From Methanomassiliicoccaceae archaeon (GTDB taxonomy: Archaea > Thermoplasmatota > Thermoplasmata > Methanomassiliicoccales > Methanomethylophilaceae), in assembly GCA_009784745.1 (NCBI GenBank), contig WQXR01000076.1, forward strand, positions 1 through 5,906: a stretch of DNA of 5,906 nt, in the 5' to 3' direction. Shown here piece by piece: positions 1-5,547 of the stretch. Every line of letters starts with the position of its first letter. The first letter of the stretch is position 1. The position numbers and the translations under genes were made by a program. A model generated the notes under the pieces. It was not told where the DNA came from, searched no databases, and worked only from the letters and a program-made list of their open reading frames with translations.

Positions 1-288
1 GGTGTAAGAGTCAGTGGGGGATGGGGTGTCGAATTTAAATTCTTCAAAAGTGAGAAAAGATACAGGCAGCTAAGAAACATAAACCCGCTGACCTTCGTCA
101 ACGTTTTCGTCGTTATCTTGTTCGCGACGATATTGGACGTACTGCTTCCTGCGGCTTTCCCAACGGCGTTCCCCTTCGAACTGCTGTGGATGTCTACATT
201 CCTTCAGCTGTCACTCCTCCTCTATTCTGTTGGGTTCCTGTTGGGATTTTTCATCAGGGGAGGCCTGCTTTATAAGATGCTGAAATAA
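1..288 (+). CDS. C-terminal end of an unidentified integral membrane protein (5' truncated by the window)
   Basis: The first reading frame is open from base 1 to a TAA at 286-288, giving 95 residues. It has no ATG, GTG or TTG before codon 40, so the gene must begin upstream of the window. The visible part starts with a Gly-rich, then Lys/Arg-rich stretch (residues 1-27), followed by two strongly hydrophobic segments at about residues 29-54 and 62-86. They are separated by a short Pro/Phe loop, and a short basic tail ends in Tyr-Lys-Met-Leu-Lys. This is the pattern of a helical hairpin in the cytoplasmic membrane with positive charges flanking the helices. I do not recognise the family and assign no function. 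Codon use, with many ATA, AGA and AGG codons, resembles the following genes. It lies 90 bases before the phosphopantoate ligase gene and may or may not share its transcript. Confidence 0.7.
   Translation, partial: GVRVSGGWGVEFKFFKSEKRYRQLRNINPLTFVNVFVVILFATILDVLLPAAFPTAFPFELLWMSTFLQLSLLLYSVGFLLGFFIRGGLLYKMLK
269..276 (+). promoter_or_regulatory. Candidate archaeal TATA box upstream of the operon
   Basis: The octamer TTTATAAG matches the archaeal TATA consensus well. It sits inside the last codons of the membrane protein gene (Leu-Tyr-Lys). With the usual 25-base spacing, transcription would start near base 298 and leave a leader of roughly 80 bases before ATG 379. No clear purine-rich BRE precedes it: the bases before it are GAGGCCTGC. 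Because the box is also coding sequence, it could be chance. Confidence 0.3.
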
Positions 289-322
289 GTATCGCCGGTC
301 TTCAACCCCTGACAGAACAGAA

Positions 323-359
323 TACGACCCGAGGCCTGAAAGAAAAGCGGACGGTCGTA
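323..359 (+). other. Inverted repeat in the gap before the phosphopantoate ligase gene
   Basis: TACGACC at 323-329 is perfectly complementary to GGTCGTA at 353-359, with 23 bases between. In RNA it could form a 7-bp hairpin in the leader of the operon, or it could be a spaced operator. It does not resemble a typical archaeal T-rich terminator. A match of this length in a 90-base gap has a fair probability of arising by chance. The rest of the gap (289-378) holds no convincing gene or RNA. Confidence 0.25.
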
Positions 360-378
360 AGATGTCGTCGGCAACAAT

Positions 379-1152
379 ATGTATGATAACTTCACTCACA
401 AGTGCGTGAACATTCCGAAGGATCATCCGAGATACGAGTCGCTGATGAAGAGAGAAAGACTAGCGGAGTTTGTAAAAAATGGTCTAATGACACCGACGGG
501 ACTGATATCACACGGACGAGGAGAAGCATTCGACTATCTGATGTGTGAGAGGACAACAGAAGCGGCATTAGAAGCGGAAAAGGCCGCAGCGGCATACTTA
601 CTGGACGCAAAAAGACCTGTTATATGCGTGAACGGGAATGCAGCGGCGCTTGATGCCGCGAGACTGATAGAACTTGCTTCCGAGACGAATTCAAAGATAG
701 AAGTGAACATCTTTCACAGAACGGAAGAAAGAATGACCGCTTTGATAAGATACATGAAAGAATGCGGCGCAAAGGACGTTCTCGGTGAAGATCCGGATTC
801 AAGGATACCCGACTTAAGTTCGGACAGAGCGTTATGCACTAATGACGGCATATTTTCGTCAGACGTGATACTCGTACCTATTGAGGACGGCGATCGTGCG
901 GAAGCGTTGGCGAATATGAAAAAAATTGTCATCGCAATTGATCTGAACCCGCTGTCAAGAACATCGAGGATGGCAACGGTCTCAATAGCCGATGAGATGT
1001 CACGGGCGCTCGCCAATATAATAAAATACGTGAAAGAACTGAAAGATGACGCAAAAGAGAGGGACAGGATTTTATCGCAATTCTCCAATGACGTTAACAG
1101 GAAGATGACCGTCGATGAAATATGCGAACACCTGTCGAACGGTCGAAAATAA
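379..1152 (+). CDS. 4-phosphopantoate--beta-alanine ligase (phosphopantothenate synthetase, archaeal CoA pathway)
   Basis: This cytosolic enzyme joins 4-phosphopantoate and beta-alanine, using ATP, to give 4'-phosphopantothenate. With pantoate kinase it replaces the bacterial PanC/PanK steps of coenzyme A synthesis in most archaea. The product is 257 residues, a normal length. Family signatures are the N-terminal IPKDHPRYESL block (residues 12-22), then LISHGRGEAFDYL near 42-54, a VNGNAAAL segment near 84-91, an FHRTEER segment near 112-118, VPIEDGDRAEAL near 166-177 and AIDLNPLSRTSR near 186-197. All conserved blocks are present and intact. The start is uncertain: ATG 379 gives nine residues before the conserved region, while GTG 406 would start two residues before IPK, closer to where family members usually begin. 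Neither has a visible Shine-Dalgarno sequence. The gene ends 11 bases before the SAH hydrolase gene. No pantoate kinase gene is visible in this window. Confidence 0.93.
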   Translation: MYDNFTHKCVNIPKDHPRYESLMKRERLAEFVKNGLMTPTGLISHGRGEAFDYLMCERTTEAALEAEKAAAAYLLDAKRPVICVNGNAAALDAARLIELASETNSKIEVNIFHRTEERMTALIRYMKECGAKDVLGEDPDSRIPDLSSDRALCTNDGIFSSDVILVPIEDGDRAEALANMKKIVIAIDLNPLSRTSRMATVSIADEMSRALANIIKYVKELKDDAKERDRILSQFSNDVNRKMTVDEICEHLSNGRK

Positions 1153-1153
1153 A

Positions 1154-1158
1154 GGTGA
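1154..1158 (+). promoter_or_regulatory. Ribosome binding site of the SAH hydrolase gene
   Basis: GGTGA, a standard archaeal Shine-Dalgarno core, lies five bases before ATG 1164. It decides the start in favour of 1164 over an upstream in-frame ATG at 1122, which lies within the preceding gene and would add 14 residues unrelated to the family. Confidence 0.8.
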
Positions 1159-1163
1159 AGATA

Positions 1164-2399
1164 ATGGATGAACTGGAAAAAGGAGTGAAGAGATTGGCAT
1201 GGGCGGAATCGCACATGCCCGTTCTCAGCGAGATAAGGGAGCGGCTGAGAAAGGAACAGCCGCTGAAAGGCCTGAGAGTAGGGATGGCGTTACATGTTGA
1301 AGCAAAAACGGGAGTATTGGCCATTGCTCTGACGGAAGCCGGCGCAAGGGTGAGATTAGCAAGTTGCAATCCTTTGTCAACGGATGATTCCGTTGCATTG
1401 GCGCTGAGAAAGGATCACGATATTGACGTGTACGCGAAGAAAGGCGATTCCGAAAAGGAATATTACAACAATCTGAACAAAGTACTGGATATGGGTCCGG
1501 ATCTCGTGATAGATGACGGCGCCGATCTGATAACGATATTGCACACAAAGAGAACGAATCTTCTGAAGAACATCCGCGGCGGTTGCGAAGAAACGACAAC
1601 CGGTGTAAAAAGATTGAAAGCGATGGCCGCAGAAGGAAAATTACGATTCCCTGTGATATCTGTGAACGACGCGAAAATGAAATTCCTTTTTGACAATCGA
1701 TACGGTACAGGCCAATCCGTCTTTGACGGATGGATGAATGCGACGAACCTTCTCATCTCAGGCAAGAGAATGGTAGTTGCCGGTTACGGATGGTGCGGCA
1801 AAGGAATTGCAATGCGCGCAAAAGGTTTCGGTGCGAATGTCATCGTAACAGAAGTTGATCCGATAAAGGCGGTCGAAGCACGTCTGGACGGTTTTGAGGT
1901 GATGCCTATGGTTGACGCCGTGAAGATAGCGGATGCCGTTATAACGGCGACGGGATGCAAATCGGTCGTAACGGAAGAACACCTAAAAACGATCAAGGAC
2001 GGCTGTATACTGGGGAATGCTGGTCATTTTGATAACGAAATTGATAAGAACGCACTTTCCGCGATGTCCGAGATCAGAACGAATGCGCGTGAATACGTCG
2101 AAGAATTCAAACTCAAGGACGGAAGAAAGATATTTCTGCTTGCCGACGGCCGTTTGATGAACTTGGCCGCAGGACAGGGTCATCCGGCAGAGATAATGGA
2201 CACAAGTTTTGCGGCTCAAGCACTTGCATCATCGTATATCGTAAAGAACTGGGAGAAACTTGAATGCAAGGTGTACGACCTGCCTGAAGATCTTGACATA
2301 CAGATAGCAAAGACAAAACTGAAGGCTCTCAATATATCAATAGATGAATTGAGTGACGAACAGAAAAGGTACATGTCCGGATGGGAGGAAGGCACCTGA
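1164..2399 (+). CDS. ahcY: S-adenosylhomocysteine hydrolase (adenosylhomocysteinase; possibly the S-inosylhomocysteine variant)
   Basis: This NAD-dependent cytosolic enzyme cleaves S-adenosylhomocysteine to homocysteine and adenosine, relieving product inhibition of methyltransferases. The product is 411 residues, typical of archaeal members, which are shorter than the human enzyme. Substrate-domain residues are in place: His44 in ALHVEAKTGV (human His55), the DDGADL block at 117-122 (human Asp131), the CEETTTG block at 141-147 (human Glu156), and Lys173 and Asp177 around KFLFDNRYG (human Lys186 and Asp190). The NAD-binding Rossmann loop GYGWCGKG is at 207-214, followed by an acidic residue (Glu230) at the end of the second strand. 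GNAGHFD and NLAAGQGHP blocks complete the active site. The C-terminus ends in the archaeal-type SGWEEGT. ATG 1164 is chosen for its GGTGA site. In some methanogens the homologue acts on S-inosylhomocysteine, and sequence alone does not separate these. It sits second in a tight operon, directly before a nucleoside kinase. Confidence 0.96.
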   Translation: MDELEKGVKRLAWAESHMPVLSEIRERLRKEQPLKGLRVGMALHVEAKTGVLAIALTEAGARVRLASCNPLSTDDSVALALRKDHDIDVYAKKGDSEKEYYNNLNKVLDMGPDLVIDDGADLITILHTKRTNLLKNIRGGCEETTTGVKRLKAMAAEGKLRFPVISVNDAKMKFLFDNRYGTGQSVFDGWMNATNLLISGKRMVVAGYGWCGKGIAMRAKGFGANVIVTEVDPIKAVEARLDGFEVMPMVDAVKIADAVITATGCKSVVTEEHLKTIKDGCILGNAGHFDNEIDKNALSAMSEIRTNAREYVEEFKLKDGRKIFLLADGRLMNLAAGQGHPAEIMDTSFAAQALASSYIVKNWEKLECKVYDLPEDLDIQIAKTKLKALNISIDELSDEQKRYMSGWEEGT

Positions 2400-3313
2400 G
2401 GCCTTTTCTTTCCGTTTACGGTCACATAACGATAGATCAGATAATGTCAGTTGACGAATTTCCCGGAACCAATGTATCCGTAGATATAACATCAAAGGAT
2501 ACGCACATCGGAGGAACGGGAACCAACATCGCAGTGATGGCATCATCCTTAGGCGTACCTACGGCACTCTGCGGATTCGTCGGTAACGATTTTCCTGAAA
2601 GTTTTTCCGAATTCATAAGATCCAAAGGCGTTATAATGGACGAGTTCGTGAAACAGGATGAGTACGGAACAGCGCAGGCGATGATAATAAACGACGGAAA
2701 AAAAGAACAGAGGGTGTTCTTCTATCAGGGCCCGCAGGGTTCAGCATCATCGCTGAACAACGTTCTGAAAAAGAATGCAAGTTCATCGAGATACATCCAC
2801 TTTTCAACCGGAGATCCGAAGTATTACATTGAGATAATGAATGCGATAAGGAACGACAAGAAAAAGATATCATTCGATCCGGCCCAGGAGATACACAGGA
2901 TGTGGAACAAGGATTCGTTCAGGAACGCTCTTGAACTCTCCGACATATTGTTCTGCAACAAATATGAAGCGGCATCAGCGCTGAAGTACATGTCCGCAAA
3001 TTCACTCTCGGAAATAGACGCAAAGATGATCGTATGCACAAAAGGCATCGAAGGCAGTGAATTATACAAGAATGGTAAAGTTGTTAAGATACCGACCGTG
3101 CCTGCGGTACGCACATCTGACGCCACGGGCGCAGGCGACGCATACAGAGCCGGTTTTTACGCAGGAATGTATAACAAATATTCAACAACGGATTCGCTGA
3201 TCATCGGTGCTGCGGCGGCCTCGTTCATTGTTGAAGAAACGGGAGCGTTGTCGAACATACCGACATTGGACATGGTGATGGAGCGCGCAGACCGCTATCT
3301 GGGGACATTATGA
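2381..3313 (+). CDS. PfkB-family kinase, probable broad-specificity nucleoside kinase (Ta0880-like)
   Basis: Members of this branch of the ribokinase/PfkB family phosphorylate nucleosides at the 5' position with ATP. The product is 310 residues, a normal length. The first strand YGHITID (residues 13-19) carries the ribose-contacting Asp19. The Gly-Gly hinge is at 44-45 (GGTGTN), DPAQE is at 166-170, and the ATP-binding signature DATGAGDAYRAG begins at 247 with catalytic base Asp253. As I recall it, Thermoplasma acidophilum Ta0880, described as a broad-specificity nucleoside kinase, shares the YGH start, a Y-[IV]-HFSTG segment and the FDP[AS]QEIH segment; this supports a nucleoside rather than a sugar substrate. 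The start is ambiguous. ATG 2381 overlaps the SAH hydrolase gene by 19 bases, while a GGAGG at 2384-2388 would serve a CTG at 2396. The position right after SAH hydrolase suggests adenosine or inosine as substrate, which is inference. A sugar kinase cannot be excluded. Confidence 0.87.
   Translation: MGGRHLRPFLSVYGHITIDQIMSVDEFPGTNVSVDITSKDTHIGGTGTNIAVMASSLGVPTALCGFVGNDFPESFSEFIRSKGVIMDEFVKQDEYGTAQAMIINDGKKEQRVFFYQGPQGSASSLNNVLKKNASSSRYIHFSTGDPKYYIEIMNAIRNDKKKISFDPAQEIHRMWNKDSFRNALELSDILFCNKYEAASALKYMSANSLSEIDAKMIVCTKGIEGSELYKNGKVVKIPTVPAVRTSDATGAGDAYRAGFYAGMYNKYSTTDSLIIGAAAASFIVEETGALSNIPTLDMVMERADRYLGTL
2384..2388 (+). promoter_or_regulatory. GGAGG site at the SAH hydrolase/kinase junction
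   Basis: GGAGG lies three bases inside the nominal ATG 2381 start of the kinase gene, so it cannot serve that codon. It is seven bases before an in-frame CTG at 2396-2398, a spacing suitable for initiation there. The same bases encode the conserved Trp-Glu-Glu-Gly end of SAH hydrolase, so the match may be forced by coding. Confidence 0.35.
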
Positions 3314-3837
3314 TGATAGCGATCACCGGAACGCCCGGAACGGGGAAGACGGCTGTTGCCAATTGTTTAAGAGAAAAAGGAGAAGATGTGATAGATCTTC
3401 ACCATTACATCGAAGAGAACGGTCTCAAAGGAAGTCTCGATAAGAAGAGGGATACGTACAACGTTGACGCAGAAGAACTGAACACTTCGATAAAAGAATA
3501 CGTCCGAGGAAAGAAAGTGATGGCCGAAGGCCATCTGTCGCATTTTCTGGATTGTGACATGATCATTGTCATACGCTGCAGACCGTCCGTGTTGTATGAA
3601 AGGCTGAAAGAACGCGGGTACACGGAAAAGAAGATAATGGAAAATGTTCAGGCGGAAGCGCTTGATGTGATACTTTGTGAATCGACGGAACGCAATGCGC
3701 ATGTTTTTGAGATAGACAACACATCATGTACTGCGGAGCAGACCGCTTTGATGATAAAGGAGATCATCAGCGGAAGATCAAGCGGTCATGAACCGGGAAG
3801 CGTTGATTGGTCGGCGGAGATGGAAAAATGGTGTTAG
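3310..3837 (+). CDS. AK6/Fap7-type adenylate kinase
   Basis: This small P-loop NMP kinase of the AK6 (CINAP/Fap7) family transfers phosphate from ATP to AMP. The eukaryotic homologue also assists late maturation of the small ribosomal subunit by acting on the Rps14 region, and archaeal members are proposed to do the same. The product is 175 residues. The Walker A loop GTPGTGKT is at residues 7-14, right after the first strand. An EGHLSHFLDCD block near 74-84 matches the Walker B region of AK6, and the lid/recognition region VLYERLKERGY followed by ENVQAE is typical of the family. The C-terminus ends near a VDWS motif seen in archaeal members. The start ATG 3310 overlaps the previous stop as ATGA, and a second ATG follows at 3313; a GGGG at 3301-3304 may act as ribosome binding site. 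The stop is TAG, the only TAG among the annotated genes here. Confidence 0.9.
   Translation: MMIAITGTPGTGKTAVANCLREKGEDVIDLHHYIEENGLKGSLDKKRDTYNVDAEELNTSIKEYVRGKKVMAEGHLSHFLDCDMIIVIRCRPSVLYERLKERGYTEKKIMENVQAEALDVILCESTERNAHVFEIDNTSCTAEQTALMIKEIISGRSSGHEPGSVDWSAEMEKWC
3816..3819 (+). promoter_or_regulatory. Ribosome binding site of the phosphatidyltransferase gene
   Basis: GGAG lies eight bases before ATG 3828, inside the end of the AK6 gene. It supports ATG 3828 over an in-frame TTG at 3807, which would add seven residues with no family support. Confidence 0.6.
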
Positions 3838-4469
3838 ACAGCAAGAGAGAAAAAGTGGATTTTGCGTTGACACCCGTTGCAAGGAGACTCTTTAACGTCA
3901 ATCCGAACACAATATCTTGGATAGGATTGATACTGGCGTTCGTCGCGGGTCTTTTGTTCTATCTCTCAGGGAACGACGAGTGGCATTGGATGCTTCTCGC
4001 CGGCGCGGTCATCGTCATCATATCAGGATATTTCGACGCTCTTGACGGAAAAGTTGCAAAATTGGCCGGTAAAGCGTCAAAGAAAGGAGATTTTCTTGAT
4101 CACGTCTTTGACAGGTATGCGGATGTCTTCATGATCGGCGGTGTTGCAATAAGCACATGGTGCAACCCGTACATCGGAATGTTAGCGTTGGTCGGCGTTC
4201 TTTTAACGTCGTACATGGGAACGCAGGCGCAGGCAGTAGGTGCTCCCAGACTGTATGCAGGTCTTCTGGGAAGGGCGGATCGCGTTGTTCTCAGTACGTT
4301 ATTTCCGATAATACAGTTCGTTGCCTTATGGTTCGGGCACGGAAGTATCGATGTATTCGGATACATAGAGATAACATGGCTGGAGATAATGATGCTCTGG
4401 TTCGCGGTGGTCGGTAATTTAACAGCAGTTCAAAGAGCGATAGTTACGTGGCGGAACATGTCGAAATAA
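3828..4469 (+). CDS. CDP-alcohol phosphatidyltransferase, probable archaetidylinositol phosphate synthase
   Basis: This integral membrane enzyme displaces CMP from a CDP-lipid with an alcohol. The archaeal form most like this one uses CDP-archaeol and inositol 1-phosphate to make archaetidylinositol phosphate, a precursor of inositol lipids. The product is 213 residues with about six hydrophobic segments, near residues 28-47, 54-69, 98-112, 115-133, 151-166 and 184-202. The family motif is fully spaced: Asp70, Asp73, Gly74, Ala77, Gly87, Asp91 and Asp95, with the metal-binding aspartates all present. The residue after Ala77 is Lys78 where the consensus has Arg. An SYMGTQAQA segment and a GRADRVV segment further on resemble the inositol-phosphate-using branch. 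The gene overlaps AK6 by ten bases and is the last of the plus-strand run. The exact alcohol substrate is inferred; glycerol phosphate or serine branches are less likely. Confidence 0.85.
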   Translation: MVLDSKREKVDFALTPVARRLFNVNPNTISWIGLILAFVAGLLFYLSGNDEWHWMLLAGAVIVIISGYFDALDGKVAKLAGKASKKGDFLDHVFDRYADVFMIGGVAISTWCNPYIGMLALVGVLLTSYMGTQAQAVGAPRLYAGLLGRADRVVLSTLFPIIQFVALWFGHGSIDVFGYIEITWLEIMMLWFAVVGNLTAVQRAIVTWRNMSK

Positions 4470-4474
4470 TTATT
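4465..4474. other. Convergent stop-codon junction
   Basis: The TAA of the phosphatidyltransferase gene (4467-4469) abuts the TAA of priL read on the other strand (4470-4472), with no intervening base. The ten bases AATAATTATT form a perfect palindrome across the junction. No T-rich terminator run is present on either strand at this point, so each transcript probably ends inside the opposing gene. Confidence 0.6.
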
Positions 4475-5516
4475 CCTTCTCGTCCGCAGGTGCGGCATCC
4501 CGTTTCCCGGAACGTGTTCTGATACGGTAATAGATGAGCGGATGAACAACTTTTTCGTTATTGCAAAGGTCATCCGGTTCGTAACATATGCCGTAACTTT
4601 TCATTGTTTTGCATTCGGGCGGTGTGTACTCGGTGCTGCTGACCTCACCCGTTATATGTTTCACCTGATAGATGGTCTTGGATTCGTCGAAATCCGGGGA
4701 CTTTGAGAAAAGGGCCATTATCTGTTCCGAATCCATGCCCAGTGTGTGTAAGAAAGAAACAAGCGCAAATCTTCCGCTGTGCGGCAAGTTCAAACCGTTC
4801 TGTGTTCCGGAGAGCAGAGAACGCATGCACGGGGGAAACTCTTCAACCTGAACGTCACCAACATCACCGGAGAACTTGCTTTTCATGTCGTTCAACGCAA
4901 TTTCAATATGTTTCACATCATTCGAAACGATCTTTCTGATGTCGTCAGGCACGCTTATCGGCAACTCCGATTCTATCTTGTCCTGCAAAGCATTCTGCAG
5001 CGCTCTGCAGAATCTTTCGTTGGAAAGGAACACATGACCGTTGAATATCTCTGAATTCACAAGTTTCCATTCAACGCTCTTGATACGTGATGATAATCTC
5101 AGATAATCAGTAAAATGCATCATCAGCATATCATCCTTCGAGACAGCATCAACTTTAAGTTCCTTCGCTATTGAAATTACAGTACTGGCACGTTCTTCTC
5201 CCAACAGCCTATTCATGTGTACGGATTCCGCTAATGCATATCGTTTTGTAAGAAAGCGGTCGTTCAAACATGAGACGATGATCCTCGCGTACGGGTACGA
5301 CATAACTTCCATCAGGCGTTCATATTCAAAGTTCGCCAAAGGTACGTAAGAGACCTCGGAATTGCGTATCGCTCCCAAGATACGGTCAACACCTCTTTTA
5401 CGTGCATCTGCGTACGACGGAGACATCAATAACGATACAATATCGGCGGAATGCGATTCCGCGAATGATGACGATTCTTCAAGGAAGGGATATCGCGCCG
5501 CACGCAAGGTGTCCAT
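4470..5516 (-). CDS. priL: DNA primase large subunit PriL
   Basis: PriL is the non-catalytic partner of the archaeal replicative primase. It binds PriS, supports initiation of RNA primers, and carries a 4Fe-4S cluster in its C-terminal domain. The product is 348 residues, normal for archaeal PriL. The N-terminal half is helical and carries the ARYPFL start block. The cluster ligands are visible as Cys230 (in PPCMRSLL), Cys302, Cys311 and Cys318, embedded in the conserved YTPPECKTMKSYGIC region. Between them are the NLPHSGRFAL block near 243-252, the helix containing LGMDSEQIMALFS, and the YQVKHI strand. All four cysteines are intact. The acidic tail after residue 337 is variable in the family. 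ATG at 5516-5514 is chosen because it places ARYPFL near the N-terminus; there is no Shine-Dalgarno site in the 31-base leader. The catalytic subunit gene priS is not in this window. Confidence 0.94.
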   Translation of the reverse strand: MDTLRAARYPFLEESSSFAESHSADIVSLLMSPSYADARKRGVDRILGAIRNSEVSYVPLANFEYERLMEVMSYPYARIIVSCLNDRFLTKRYALAESVHMNRLLGEERASTVISIAKELKVDAVSKDDMLMMHFTDYLRLSSRIKSVEWKLVNSEIFNGHVFLSNERFCRALQNALQDKIESELPISVPDDIRKIVSNDVKHIEIALNDMKSKFSGDVGDVQVEEFPPCMRSLLSGTQNGLNLPHSGRFALVSFLHTLGMDSEQIMALFSKSPDFDESKTIYQVKHITGEVSSTEYTPPECKTMKSYGICYEPDDLCNNEKVVHPLIYYRIRTRSGKRDAAPADEKE

Positions 5517-5536
5517 GACATCTTTAAACGGATTTG

Positions 5537-5543
5537 AATATAA
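5537..5543 (-). promoter_or_regulatory. Candidate TATA box for a leaderless priL transcript
   Basis: On the minus strand the 31-base gap before priL contains TTATATT, centred about 24 bases upstream of the ATG. That is close to the distance expected if transcription begins at or next to the start codon. The gap has no Shine-Dalgarno sequence, which fits a leaderless message. AT-rich gaps give such matches easily, and priL could equally be read through from the upstream gene. Confidence 0.35.
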
Positions 5544-5547
5544 TAAT

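Noticed and set aside
31..42. Perfect 12-bp palindrome GAATTTAAATTC
   Set aside because: It lies inside the coding sequence of the membrane protein, and about one such palindrome is expected by chance in a window this size.
260..338. Direct repeat GAGGCCTG at 260-267 and 331-338
   Set aside because: Only eight bases, two copies, one of them in coding sequence; no sign of an attachment site or duplicated segment around it.
362..409. A 15-codon open frame before the phosphopantoate ligase that could be a leader peptide
   Set aside because: It has no Shine-Dalgarno site, no codon repeats suggestive of attenuation, and is too short to distinguish from chance. It is mentioned only in connection with the GTG 406 start.
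1122..1163. Upstream in-frame ATG extending SAH hydrolase by 14 residues
   Set aside because: The extension overlaps the preceding gene, is unlike family N-termini, and a GGTGA site is correctly placed for ATG 1164.
714..1214. Long minus-strand open frame of 166 codons opposite the phosphopantoate ligase
   Set aside because: It is antisense to a strongly conserved gene, its product is Ser/Phe-rich with no recognisable motif, and it is a shadow of the codon pattern on the other strand.
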